The notes beneath the pieces were generated by a model. The model worked only from the letters and a program-made list of their open reading frames with translations, did no database searches and was not told the DNA's origin. 64,000 nucleotides of DNA. Source: Cladorhizidae sp. MBARI D1340-BT2 (lineage: Eukaryota; Porifera; Demospongiae; Poecilosclerida; Cladorhizidae). A program made the translations under genes and the position numbers. This document shows positions 10,832 through 22,100 of the stretch, piece by piece. The DNA lies in assembly GCA_028752905.1 (NCBI GenBank), contig JAQNBH010000009.1, positions 32,335,538 through 32,399,537 on the forward strand. Reading direction: 5' to 3'. The first letter of the stretch is position 1, and every line of letters starts with the position of its first letter.

Positions 10832-11014
10832 CAAGTATGTTGGCATTTGACTTTATTCCTTGGAAGCACGTTTGATATTTGGACATCCTACATGGTGAAA
10901 AGTCCTTTTAGCCGAAGATAGAACAATTCTTGCAACACGCTCGCTATTGGCATCCTTCACAAGCCAAGGAGTATAATTTTTGGGTACATCAGAAAGTGTT
11001 TTGGAACTTCATAG

Positions 11015-11079
11015 GCCGCCGAGGAGTTTCCTGCACTACTAGAAGACTGGGAAAGGAAAGGACTAGAAGTTCCCTGCAA
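11015..11079 (+). other. Possible 65-nt exon, unknown protein
   Basis: CTTCATAG at 11007-11014 could be an acceptor and AA|GTAAGC at 11078-11085 a donor. Between them the frame reads AAEEFPALLEDWERKGLEVP, an acidic helix-like segment of plausible coding composition. It is not in the long open frame listed by simple stop-to-stop search over this region (10930-11301). No domain is recognised. Confidence is low because the polypyrimidine tract is weak. Confidence 0.2.
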
Positions 11080-11728
11080 GTAAGCAGCAAGAAGCTCCTT
11101 CAGAAATTACGGACACTACGGCAACTGAAGCTAATAATTACTAGTAAAATTCTTGCCTCCATTTTTCCCTTGCATTTTTTCCTTGCAATACATTGCCATG
11201 GCGATGCAGCAGCTAATATGCATACGCATGCATATAATCAGCACTTCACTTCATTTTGTTTAAAAACAATTTTGACGGCACTTTACAGCGAGATGCATTA
11301 GGATCCTAACAAACACTGGTTGTAATGACAATGAAATGGGCGCTTAATAACGTTAGGTGCACTAAACATCGAGGGCCTTAACAAGCAGAGTTGACAGCTT
11401 ATGTTTTAATAACCTTAACTTCTGGTCTAGGGGGTTCCCTTTTAAACAATGAACCACATCTCAATAATCGTTCCATCACATTTAAACCAGTATATTCGCA
11501 AATTCGATGAGACATACACAGATAGCAACATTGGCCTGAGCAATGGCCCATGTGAAGGCACCACCTGGTGGAGGCTGCTGCAGGTGTCCCACTACAACAC
11601 TGTATCATCCGTTGCCCACTTAATACTAATCCAACCTCCTCCCACCCCCCACCCCCAAACAACATCTTGGGATCACCACAGGTTGACCAAACCTAGCCCT
11701 ACAAACACTGCCACCAAGAATGCCTTAG

Positions 11729-11809
11729 CAACCATTCCCACCACGGGTGGACAACAAGTTTGAACGTCCAGAGGACCCTGGGAAAAGCATGGACAAGTAT
11801 GCTGCATAA
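11729..11809 (+). other. Possible terminal exon, unknown protein
   Basis: Following CCTTAG (11723-11728) a 26-codon frame with residues QPFPPRVDNKFERPED then PGKSMDKYAA ends at TAA 11807-11809. The composition is protein-like but the stretch is too short to identify. It may belong with the other exon-like stretches nearby or be chance. Confidence 0.15.
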
Positions 11810-12007
11810 CAAAAACAACCTCTTGTCTAGAGAACAAATAGCTCTGACTCTCCTGACCTGCTGCAATTACATTATGCCACACACCCATGGCTTGAGCTTT
11901 TCACATGGTAAAGGGTTCTCTGTGAATTGCATTTTTAGCAATCTCAAAAAATTACACAAACACACAACACTATGCACAGCAGTTAATCACTTGACTTAGC
12001 TACATAC

Positions 12008-12054
12008 CTCATTTTCTTTATCATCATCTTCATCCTCCGGCTTGTCTTCACGGA
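12008..12054 (-). other. Possible 47-nt acidic exon
   Basis: On the minus strand TTTTCCACCAG precedes a 47-nt stretch that ends in GAG followed by GTATGT, a good acceptor/donor pair. The open frame reads REDKPEDEDDDKENE, a charged linker typical of nuclear proteins. No adjoining exon could be found by eye, so the host gene, if there is one, is unknown. Confidence 0.3.
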
Positions 12055-12754
12055 CTGGTGGAAAACATATCACTAATTTGGTCTACAAACACACATAACG
12101 TACTAGGAACCCACTTGAACACTCTAAGAGAGTTTGATTGGCCAAGATCTACCCATTTCTTCTCCCTGTGTGTTTAAAGGAAGATCCTAATTAATGCCCA
12201 ATTTAGGACATGATACGTTCCCGACTTCCTTTTACCATTTTCTAACTTTTTCGATAGAATGAATAATCCTTTTCATTTCATCTTTCGCTCTGCTTCTCGT
12301 CTCTAGCCTAAAACTTCTGGAAGTCATTCTTGCCACTGGAGACTAAGTCACGAAACTTGATGGGAGTTCAAATGATCTTGTACTGATGACCATTTACCTA
12401 ACGGGGTTGGGGGGGTGGAGACGCGTTATGAAGGTGGGGTTTACCCATGCAAGCTGATGTCTGAGGTTCTGTCACGAGTCATTCCATTACTGTGAGTTTT
12501 CGCTGTAAGGGGAACACTCGCCAGTCCGAAGTAACGTGGAGAACAAACTAGCTACGTATAGGCATCGACAACCAGTTAGATGTCTTATCATTTGAAATCG
12601 TTTTGTCTCCATAATGAAGTGGTTGTTGTCCTGCATGGTAACATTATTTTGGGACAGGTGTTTTTTTTGTGTTTCAACATAAGTTTTTCTCTAGTAGCAG
12701 CCAGTCATCTGTAGTCGTGTTGAGAGGTCTTTCTTTACTTTCTGTACACTATAC

Positions 12755-13357
12755 AAAACCTGGTTGTCTGACTCAATTTTTGACAAGGAAATTCTGCCAA
12801 CAGGTTACAGTATATATAGAAAGGACAGAGCTAATAGAGGCGGTGGGGTGATGGTTGCAGTCAGAGATACAATCACAAGTTCTTCAGTTCCATCCCCAAA
12901 AGATCTCGAGGTAGTTACAGTTAACATTGGATATCCACATGCAATTACACTTTGTACAGTATATGTTGCACCTTCTGCTCCAGACACTTATCATAGGTCA
13001 TTAATCAATTATCTAACCTCATTACGGAATCTCCACAATCAACTGGTTCTGGTTGGCGACTTCAACTATCCCGATATAAATTAGGATACCCTCTCAGGAT
13101 CTAGCCCTATCTCCAAACAGTTCTGTGAATTTGTGTTTAACAATAACCTATCTCAGCTTGTCCAAGGCCCTACTCATGAGAAAGGTAATACCCTGGATCT
13201 AGTGATGACAAATGAGGAGGACTTAGTGTGTTCGATTGAAGTAGTCGAGTCTCAGAAAGTTCCTATCCCTACTGACCACTATTTGGTGCTAAGAGTGGCT
13301 GGTGCTAAGAGTGGCTGGGGCAAGTGCAAAGTGTTTGGACTCATCAGCAGTATTTGA
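12755..13357 (+). pseudogene. LINE endonuclease domain (APE type), broken
   Basis: The frame begins at KTWLSDSIFDKEILP (12755 onward). The family motif is ETWLS, so the metal-binding Glu is replaced by Lys (AAA at 12755-12757). NRGGGVMVAV follows. The catalytic GDFN motif is kept at 13055-13066 and is followed by PDIN and an in-frame TAG at 13082-13084, where the family has Trp. The TDH motif, corresponding to the catalytic SDH, is at 13271-13279. The frame is lost near 13345. Known role: nicking target DNA to prime reverse transcription. This copy cannot make an active enzyme. Confidence 0.85.
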
Positions 13358-14604
13358 CTACACAAAAGCCGATTGGGAAGGACTCTGCAACTATCTAATA
13401 GATGGTTAAAACTCGGGCTTGTGCATGGCACTAGAGCTGGAAGATGTAGAGGATATCTGGGCTATCATCAAACATGTTGCAATGGAACGTTTCATCCCAA
13501 AAGTGAAATTGAGATCATCTCTACTACCTAAATGGTTTTCTGCTGAACTTCATCACCAATGCAAATGTTTGAAAACACTACGAAGAAAATTTAACAGAAA
13601 GCAAAATCCACTCAAGAAAGTTAAGCTGAGAGAAGCAGAGGAAGCCTTTTGTGTAGCATCACAGACGGCTAAGGCCCACTATGAAACCAACCTAATAACA
13701 ACCTTCTCAAATGCAGATACCTCAGGTATTTAATATATCAGTCACATCTGGAAGGGTGGTGCCATTCCATCAACAGTATTCCATGGCTCTATTATTGCTA
13801 CATCAGAACTCCGAAAGTTCGACTCTATTCAACAACTACTTCTGCACAGTCTACACAAAAAGCTCGTATACATTGCCTTCCTCAGTGGAAATGTCAGAGA
13901 AGTTGATTACACTGTCATCAATGTATATTACAGAATCAGATGTAGTCAAAGTCCTGATGTCACTTGATACCCGTAAATCAATGGGACTAGACGGGATTGG
14001 ACCGAAAGTTTTAAAGCTATGTGCTTTACCTCTTTGTGAGCCTCTACGGCACCTTTTCGTAAAGAGCCTAACACAGCATAGAATTCCTGCAGAATGGCGC
14101 ATACACAGAATAACTCCAATACACAAGACAGGTGATAGAGAGAATTACAGACCAATATCCCTCCTCAGCTCAACATCCAAAGTCCTTGAACGCATTATAT
14201 ACAATAAATGCATAGAGTTCTTGGAGCCATTAATGTCCACTGCACAGTTTGGATTCCTTAGTGGATGTTCTACCCTGCAGCAACTCCTAGTGTTCTACAG
14301 CGTGTCTGTAAGTTCATGTTTGCAATCTGATGTAATCTTTCTAGACTTCTCTAAGGCATTTGACAGTGTTCCCCACAATGAACTCCTCTACAAGCTCAGA
14401 TGCATGGGTGTGTGTGGTGATTTATGGTTGTGGTTTCAGGGATATCTGATTGGGAGACAGCAATGTGTATGTCTGGGGAGTAGCCCCTCTGAACTGTTAC
14501 CTGTGATCTCGGGGGGTCCCCCAGGGCAGTATTTTGGGCCCTCTTCTGTTTTTGGTCTATATTAATGACCTTCCACCATCCCCTCTTACCTCCCAACTAC
14601 TACG
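13358..14604 (+). pseudogene. LINE reverse transcriptase domain, frameshifted
   Basis: After the endonuclease, a linker (FDYTKADWEGL near 13353-13387, then LPKWFSAELHHQCK near 13525-13565) leads to the RT. IPAEWRIHRITPIHKTGD starts near 14084, then NYRPISLLSSTSKVLER, QFGFLSGCSTLQQLL and motif A DFSKAFDSVPHNELL (Asp codon at 14344). Motif B, normally [10 protein letters not shown], is destroyed by a one-base gain in the G run at about 14505-14512. The frame then resumes as INDLP at 14561. The catalytic FADD box should lie just before 14605 but is not readable: the sequence there gives YYDA, so the first Asp is lost and another frameshift follows. Further shifts occur near 13345 and 13725, and a stop lies near 13405. 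Confidence 0.88.
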
Positions 14605-15483
14605 ATGCAGTGTGCGAAACACATCAAGAGTGTATCAGACCACCTACTACTACAAGATGGCCTAGACAGTATGGGGGAGTGGAGCAGGAAGTGGAAACTG
14701 ACCTTCAAAGTGGGAAAGTGTGTACACCTGCGATTCAGCTCAAAGGATAACATTATGAATACAACTTACATACTCGATGAACATCCGATACCTGTGAAGA
14801 AAGAACACAAGGACCTTGGTTTCATCACATCCTCTAATCTCACTTGGAACGCCCATTACGACTATCTGGCATCCAGGGCATACAAAACCCTTGGGCTCCT
14901 ACGGCATACCTTCCACTCTGTGCAATCAGTACATGCCAAGAAGCTACTCTACATCACCCTTATTCGTACCCAGCTGCTATACTGCTCACAGGTATGGAGA
15001 CCTCACTTTATAAAGGACATAACTAAATTAGAAAAGATTCAGAGGAGAGCCACGAAGTATATACTCAATGATTATACATTGGATTACAAGTCGGTTAATG
15101 GCACTGAAGATTCTCCCGCTCATGCTCATGGGGGAGTATGAACTTACGACATAGTCTTCTGTGTTAGGAACCTGAAGTCCCCTGCAGGCCATTTCGACAT
15201 CAGAGACTACATATCATTTAGAACAAATGGAACCAGGTCAGCCACATACACAAAAATGTGCCACAAACGTTCAACATCTTCAATAGCTCATTTCTCTTAC
15301 TTCAACTGTTTGCCAAGACTATGGAACACCATCCCACAGATTGACTTGGAAAAATCCTCAGCCATCATCAGAGAGAAAGTCAAAGAAAAGTTGTGGAACC
15401 ATTTCCTGAACACATTTGACCCCTCTTCTCCATGTACCAGTGTCCTTGTACCTCTTGCTCACACCCCCCACCCCCATACTTGA
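14605..15483 (+). pseudogene. LINE C-terminal (thumb and tail) region, frameshifted
   Basis: [10 protein letters not shown] and WSRKWKLTFKVGKC start the block. HKDLGFITSSNLTW, AYKTLGLLRHTFHSV, LLYCSQVWRPHFIKDI and QRRATKYILNDYT follow. A frameshift near 15094 and another near 15145 interrupt the next part (LMALKILPLMLMGEYEL, then DIVFCVRNLKSP). The end contains SYFNCLPRLWNTIP and NTFDPSSPC, then a stop after 15480. These are standard conserved blocks downstream of the RT in this LINE group. About 45 bp separate the stop from the (TTA)n tail. Confidence 0.85.
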
Positions 15484-15549
15484 TTTTTGTCTAATCTTAT
15501 TTAAATTCTTGCCCCATCCATAGCTACAGTTATTATTATTATTATTTTT

Positions 15550-15704
15550 ACCATCGCATGTTCAAGGCAGTCAGTGCACCGGCCTGGCTGACCATCAGTA
15601 TACTCACATTCACATATGCAACTGTACATCTCCCTCTGCAAAATTTATGATACTGAGAAGCAATAATTAAAAAAAATAAAAATAAAAAAAGAATTAAAAA
15701 AAAG
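15550..15704. other. Short spacer ending in an A-rich tract
   Basis: Unique sequence from 15550 to about 15660, then an A-rich stretch (AAAAAAAATAAAAATAAAAA) to 15703 directly abutting the first satellite monomer. It could be the A-tail of a short retroposed sequence. I recognise no SINE promoter boxes. Confidence 0.4.
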
Positions 15705-16543
15705 TGCTTTGTCTATTTTGACAAAAATGAGTCAATTGGAGCAAAAAAGAGATACCTTCTATTAAAAAGAAAAAATGGAGATTTCTCACAAAATGCAGTT
15801 TTCTGTCATTAATTTTAAAGAGTAGAAACAGTTTCATAATGTTAAAAATGAAGGTATTATGCCCATTTTGACAAGGATGAGCCAGTTCTCAAAATGCTCG
15901 AGTAAAATGGAGCTTCATTTGCTTAAAAAGGGGAGATTTCTTTAAAAAAGCATTTTTATTTCGTTAAGGAGTAAAAATGGTTTCCTAATGTTGAAAAGGA
16001 AGCTAAACGCTCAAATACATCCCAATTAGAGCAAAATAGAGCTTTCATTTAAAAAGGGGAGATTTCTCTCAAAAAAACATTTTTCTTTCGTTTAAAGAGT
16101 AAAAACGGTTTCCTAATGTAATATGATCCTATTCCTCAAAATGCTCCAAAAATGTCCCAAAAAGCTTTTTTTCGGTTAAAAAGGGGAGATTTCTAACAAA
16201 AACATTTCCCCTTCATTTCAAAGGTAGAAACAGTTTCATAATGTTGAAAAGGAAGCTAATGTTCCCATTTCGACAAGAATGAGCCAGTTTTCCCTCAAAA
16301 CGCTCAAAAACATCCCAATTGGAGCAAAAAATAGCTTCTTTTGGTTAAAATGGAGATTTCTCACCAAAAGCATTTTTCTGTCGTATATTCAGTTTCATAA
16401 TGTTGAAAAGGAAGCTAATGTGCCCGCCCATTTTGACACGAGCTATTTCAGACATTTTTTCCTCAAAACGTCCCAATTGGGTTAAAAAAGAGCTAGAAAT
16501 GGGAGATTTCTAACCAAAAGCATCATTTGAATATAGAAAAAGG
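15705..16543 (-). repeat. 180-bp satellite monomers, inverted block (about 5)
   Basis: The monomers read as the reverse complement of those after 16.99 kb: GTTTCATAATGTTGAAAAGG appears here, whereas CAACATTATGAAACTG appears downstream. TTTTGACAAGAATGAGCCAG and CCCAATTGGAGCAAAAA likewise match the opposite strand of the main array. Copies are diverged and several are shortened. This is the outermost part of the satellite in this window. Confidence 0.9.
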
Positions 16544-16615
16544 TTTTTTAATTTTTTAAAATTTTTTAAATTTTTTTAAATTTTTTTAAAATTATTATTA
16601 TTATTTTTTTGTTAT
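16544..16615. repeat. T-rich low-complexity tract
   Basis: Runs of TTTTTTAAA followed by (ATT)n. On the minus strand it is an A-rich tail directly following the retroelement fragment, consistent with that element's 3' end. Confidence 0.8.
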
Positions 16616-16993
16616 AATTATTAAATCTGCACTTATTCATATAGTTTATAGAACCCCCTCCCCTCAAGTTCAAATGTTCAAGTGATGACTAGGGAAATGG
16701 CTCGTCCCCAACCCTGATGGCAAAGATCCCATTACTAAGGCTGCATTCTCACGCTGTACCGCCACAGATATCCGTTGAAGAAGATGTTGATGGGAGTTCT
16801 CTTCATAAGTCACTGACCTCAGGCGGCATCCCAACTCCCTGAAGAATGCCTTTGCTTGAGGCCCAAAGGATCCACAAGTCTCTACCGCCACAGGTACAAA
16901 CTTGTATGCTGAGTCCAGGTGGGCGTACTTCTCACCCTTCAAAATCTCTGCCTGGGCTGCCACTGCACCAGCCTCAGTGACTGCAGTGGGCAC
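16616..16993 (-). pseudogene. C-terminal fragment of a retroelement polyprotein
   Basis: The minus-strand open frame (16670-16993, about 107 codons) carries AVTEAGAVAAQAEILKGEKY, FVPVAVETCGSFGPQAKAFF, then RELGCRLRSVT and HLLQRISVAVQRENAALVMG. I recognise this pattern (Y..L...Y.FVPVAVET.G..G..A..F...LG.RL...T, then LLQRIS.A.QR.NA) as the tail that follows the reverse transcriptase in a class of animal retroelement proteins. Known family role beyond that association is not established. The sequence is cut on its 5' side at about 16990, where satellite resumes, and followed on its 3' side by an A-rich tract, as in a 5'-truncated retroposition. The element class is uncertain. Confidence 0.6.
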
Positions 16994-19110
16994 ATTAGTT
17001 CCTTTTCAACATTATGAAAGTGGACAGAAAACTGCTTTTTGTGAGAAATTTCCCATTTTTAACTAAAAGACTCTTTTGTGACCCCATTGGTTGTTTTTTT
17101 AGCGTTTTGAGGAAAAACTATGTGAATTAATTCATTGTTGTCAAAATGTACACATTAGATTCCTTATGACACTGTACTATTAAAATGACAGAAAACTGAT
17201 TTTGGTGAGCCCTTTTTAACCGCTTTTTAGTTCCATTTCGGAGTGTTTTTAGGAAAAACTCTCTGATTTTTGGTCAAAATAGGAACATTAGCTTCCTTTT
17301 CAACATTATGAAACTGTTTGTACTCTTTACGACAGAAAACTGGTGAGTAATCTTCCCTTTTTAACCGAAAGAAGCTCTTTTTTGCTCAAATTGGGACATT
17401 TAGTGTCTTTTAAGGTAAAACTGCTCATTCTTGTCAAAATGGATTTTGAGGGAAAAACTGTCTGAAATAGCTCATTCTTGTCAAAATAGGAACATTAGCT
17501 CCCTTTTCCACATTATGAAACTGTTTGTACTCTTTAAATGATAGAAACTGATTTTAGTTAGAAATCGCCTCTGTTTAACGAAAGAAGCTCCATTTCGGAC
17601 CGATTTTCGAAAAAACTGTCTGCTTCTTGTCAAAATGGGCACATTAGCTTCCTTTTCAACATAATGAAACAGTTTCTATAGGACAGAAAACTGCTTTTTG
17701 TGAGAAATCCTTCCAAGGCTCTTTTTGCTCCAATTGGGGTGATTTTTGGCATTTTGAGGAAAATCTGTCTGAAATAGCTCATTCTTGTCAAAATGGGCAC
17801 ATCGGTTTCCTTTTCAATATTAAGCACTGTTTCTACTCTTTAAACGATAGAAAAGTGCTTTTGATGAGAAATCTGCCATTTTTTAACCGAAAGGAGCTCT
17901 TTTTTACTCCAACTGGGACGTTTTTTAGCGTTTTTAGGAAAAACGGTCTCATTCTTGTCAAATTGGGCACATTAGTTTTCTTTTCAACATTATGACACTG
18001 TTTCTACTCTTTAAATGACAGAAAAGAGAAATCTCCCATATTAAACAGAAAAAAGCTCTTTTTGGCTCCAATTGGGATGTTTTAGAGCGTTATGGGGGGG
18101 AAAACTGTCAAATTGGGCACATTAGCTTCCTTTTCAACATTATGAAACGGTTTGTACTCTTTAAACGACAGAAAACAGCTTTTGGTGAGATATCTCCCCT
18201 CCGTTTTGACTCATTCTTGTCTTCCTTTTCAATATTATGAAACTATTTGTACTCTTTGAAATGACAGAAAACTGCTTTTGGTGAGAAATCTCTTCTGTTT
18301 AAACGAAAGAAGCTCTTTTTTGCTCCAATTGAGACGTTTTTTAGCGTTTTGAGGAAAAACTGTCTGAAATAGCTCATTCTTGTCAAATTGGGCACATTAG
18401 CTCCCTTTTCAACATTATAAAACTGTTTGTACTCTTTAAACGACAGAAAAGTGCTATTAATGAGAAATCTCGCCTTTTTAACCGAAAGAAGCTCTTTTTG
18501 CTCCAATTTGAGTGTTGCGGAAAAACTGATTCAAATAGTCAAAATGGCCACATTAGCTTCCTTTTCAACATTATTAAACTGTTTCTACTCTGTAAACGAC
18601 AGAAAACCTATTTTTTTGTGAAATCTCCATATTTTTGAGCGTTTTGAGGAAAAAATGTCTTAGATAACTCATTTTTGTTAAAATGGGCACATTAACTTCC
18701 TTTTCAATATTATGAAACTGTTTCTACTCTTTAAATGACAGAAAACTATATACTTTTGGTGAGATGCTCCAATTGGTATGATTTTGAGTTTTTTGAGGAT
18801 AAAGTGTCTGAAATAGCTCATTCTTGTTATATATAAGGGAGAGATTAGCTCCCTTTTAAACATTATGAAACTGTTTCTACTCTGTAAACGACAGAAATTA
18901 ACTGAAAACTCTTTTTTTTACTCCAATTGGGACTTTTGTGTGTTTTGAGGAAAAACTTGTCAAAATGGGCACATCAGCTTCCTTTTCAACATTATGGAAC
19001 TGTTTCTACTCTTTAAATGACAGAAAACTGCTTTTTGTGAGAAATCTTCCCTTTTTAACCAAAAGAAAATCTTTTTGGCTCCAATTAGGACATTTTTGAG
19101 CATTTTGAGG
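16988..19110 (+). repeat. Diverged 180-bp satellite monomers (outer array)
   Basis: About 14 monomers in direct orientation, marked by CAACATTATGAAACTG-like words near 16999, 17287, 17497, 17651, 17812, 17972, 18131, 18230, 18407, 18563, 18703, 18860, 18983 and 19155. Spacing varies between about 90 and 200 bp because many are truncated. Adjacent copies differ by many substitutions and no long period is visible. The segment around 17790-17940 resembles a monomer that recurs inside the HOR (for example 25500-25780). Confidence 0.9.
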
Positions 19111-22100
19111 AAAAACAGAAATAGCTCATTCTTGTTAAAATGGGAATATTAGCTTCCTTTTCAACATTATGAAACTGTTTCTACTCTTCAAATGACAGAT
19201 AAACTGTTTTTGGTGAGAAATCGCCTCTTTTTTGCTCAATTTGACTGTTTTGAGGAAAACTGGCTCATTCTTGTCACATTAGGTTCCTCTTTCAATAACA
19301 GAAAAATACTTTTGTTGCCATTTTTAACCAAAAGAAGCTCTCTTTTGCTCCAATTGAGACTTTTTTACTCTTTTTTTTTTTTTGATAAAAAACCGTCTTA
19401 TTCTTTTCATATTAGGTTCCTTTTTAACATTATGAAACTCTTTAAATGACAGAAAACTGCTTTTGGTGAAAATGTTTCCCTTTTTAACCTAAAGAAAACT
19501 GTTTTCCTCCAATTGGCATGTTTTTTTTACTGTAATGAGAAAAAATGGTCCATTCTTGTCAAAATGGGCCATTAGGTTCCTTTTCAACATTATGAAACTG
19601 TTTTTACTTTTTAAACGACAGGAAAGTGCTTTTGATGAGAAATCTGCCCTTTTTAACTGAAAGGAGCTCTTTTTTGCTCCAACTGGGACGTTTTTTAGCA
19701 AAAACTGTCTCATTCTTGTTATATATAAGGGAGAGATTAGCTTCCTTTTAAACATGAAACTGTTTCTACTCTGTAAACGACAGAAATTTTTGGTGGGAAA
19801 TATCCCATTTTTAAACTGAACTCCCTTTTTTTGTTTTGAGGAAAAACTGTCTGAAATTGCTCATTCTTGTCAAAATGGGCACATTAGCTTCCTTTTCAAC
19901 ATTATGGAACTGTTTCTACTCCAATGAGAGATAAACTGTTTTTGGTGAGAAATCGCCCCTTTTAAGCTCTTTTTTGCTCCAATTGGGTGGTTTTTGACTG
20001 TTTTGAGGAAAACTGGCTCATTCTTGTCAAAATGGGAACATTAGGTTCCTCTTTCAATAACAGAAAAATGCTTTTGTTGAACATTCTGCCATTTTTAACC
20101 AAAAGAAGTGCTCCAATTGAGACTTTTTTTTACTCTTTTTGATAAAAAACCCGTCTTATTCTTTTCATATTAGGTTCCTTTTTAACATTATGAAACTCTT
20201 TAAATGACAGAAAACTGCTTTTGGTGAAAATGTTTCCCTTTTTAACCTAAAGAAAACTGTTTTCCTCCAATTGGAATGTTTTTTACTGTGATGAGAAAAA
20301 ATGGTTCATTCTTGTCAAAATGGGCTCTTTTTTCGCTTTCTTCTCTTTAAATTACAGAAAGCTGCTTTTGGTGAAAATTTCTCCGCTTTTTAATTGTTTT
20401 GATTTTTGTCTGATTCTGGTCAAAATGAGCACATTCTTGTCAAATTGGCACATTAGGTAACATAATGAAACTCTTTAAATGAGCTTTGGGTGAAAATTTT
20501 CCCTTTTTTAACCGAAAGAAGCCCAATTGGAATCTTTTTAACTGTTTTGAGAAAATACCGTCTCATTTTGTCAAAATGGTCACATTAGGTTCGAAAACTG
20601 CTTTAAGTGAAAAAATTTCCTTTTTATAACTGAAAGAAGCTATTTTAGGCTCCAATTGGTCTTTTTTTCTGCATTTGGGACATTTTTTAGTGTTTTATGG
20701 AAAACTCTCTGAAATAGCTCATTCTTGGCACATTAACTTCCTTTTCAACTGTTTCTACTCTTTAAACAACAGAAAACTTCATTTTGTGAGAAATCTCCAC
20801 TTTTAACCAGAAAGAAACTCTTTTTGGTATTATTTTGAGTGTTTTGAGGAAAAACGGTCTCAAATTGTTATAAGGGAGAGATTAGCTTCCTTTTAAACAT
20901 TATGAAACTGTTTCTCTCTGTAAACGACAGAAAACTGTTTTTTGGTGAGAAATTTTCCATATTTAACCGAGACTCATTTTTGCTCCAGTTGGGATTTTTT
21001 TGTGATTTAAGGAAAAACAGTCACATTCTTGTCAAAATGGGCACATTAGCTTCCTTTTAAACATTATGAAGACAGAAAACTAATTTTTGTGAGAAATCTC
21101 CCCTTTTTAACCGAAAAAATCTTTTTGGCAGCAATAGGAGCGGTTTGAGGAAAGACAGAAATAGCTCATTCTTGTTAAAATGGGAATGTTCGCTTCCTTT
21201 TCAACATTATGAAACTGTTTCTACTCTTCAAATGACAGCTAAACTGTTTTGGGTGAGAAATATCCCCTTTTTAACCTCTTTTTTAATCCAATTGGGACGT
21301 TTTTGAGTGTTTTTATGAAAAACAGTCTGAACTAGGTCATTCTTGTCAAAATGGGTACATTTTTTGCTCCAATTGGGATGTTTTTGACTGTTTTGAGGGA
21401 AACTGTCTGAAATAGGTCATTCTTGTCAAAATGGGCACATAAGGTTCCTTTTGAGACTCAATAAAAGAAAACGGATTTTGTTGAACATTCTGCCATTTTT
21501 AACCGAAAGAAACTCCAATTGAGACTTTTTTGACACTTTTGATGAAAAACTGTCTTATTGTCATATTATGTTCCTTTTTAACATTATGAAACTCTTTAAA
21601 TGACAGAAAACAGCTTTTGGTGCAAATTTCCCCCTTTTTAAACCTAGAGAAAACAGTTTTCCTCCAATTGGAACGTTTTTTTAATTGTGATGAGAAAAAA
21701 TGGTTCATTCCTGTCAAAACGGGCACATTAGGTTCCTTTTTAACATTATGAAACTCGTTCTACTCTTTAAATGAAAGAAAACTGCTTTTGGTGAAAATTT
21801 CTCCCCTTTTTAAACTTAATGTTTTCCTCCAATTGGAACGTTTTTTTAATTGTGATGAGAAAAAATGGTTCATTCTTGTCAAAATGGGTACATTAGGTTC
21901 CTTTTTAACATTATGAAACTCGTTCTACTCTTTAAATGACAGAAAACTGCTTCTTTTTTGCTCCAATTGGGATATTTTTAACTGTTTTGAGAAAATACCG
22001 TCTCATTTTGACAAAATTGGCACATTAGGTTCCTTTTAACATGAAGCTCTTTCTACTCTTTTAAATGAGAGAAAAACACTGAGTGAAAATGTCTGAAATA

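Larger units (their letters stand above)
11080..12754. other. Mostly unrecognised sequence between exon-like stretches and the LINE
   Basis: Apart from the two short exon-like stretches listed separately, I see nothing identifiable. An open frame at 11449-11763 (+), rich in Thr and Pro, overlaps minus frames at 11399-11665 and 11673-11888; none has a recognisable domain. The part from about 12660 to 12754 could be decayed 5' sequence of the LINE. Confidence 0.35.
12755..15549 (+). mobile_element. Non-LTR retrotransposon (LINE), 5'-truncated and broken
   Basis: A single degraded copy spanning the APE-type endonuclease, reverse transcriptase and C-terminal region, ending in a (TTA)n tail at about 15529-15549. 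A short ATT-type 3' repeat rather than poly(A) is typical of CR1/L2-like elements. Architecture and motifs suit the CR1/Jockey-L2 group; the clade is not resolved. The 5' end is lost before the endonuclease. It lies just outside the satellite, separated from it by about 155 bp. Confidence 0.88.

Noticed and set aside
13851..14155. Minus-strand open frames inside the LINE
   Set aside because: Shadows of the reverse transcriptase on the plus strand.
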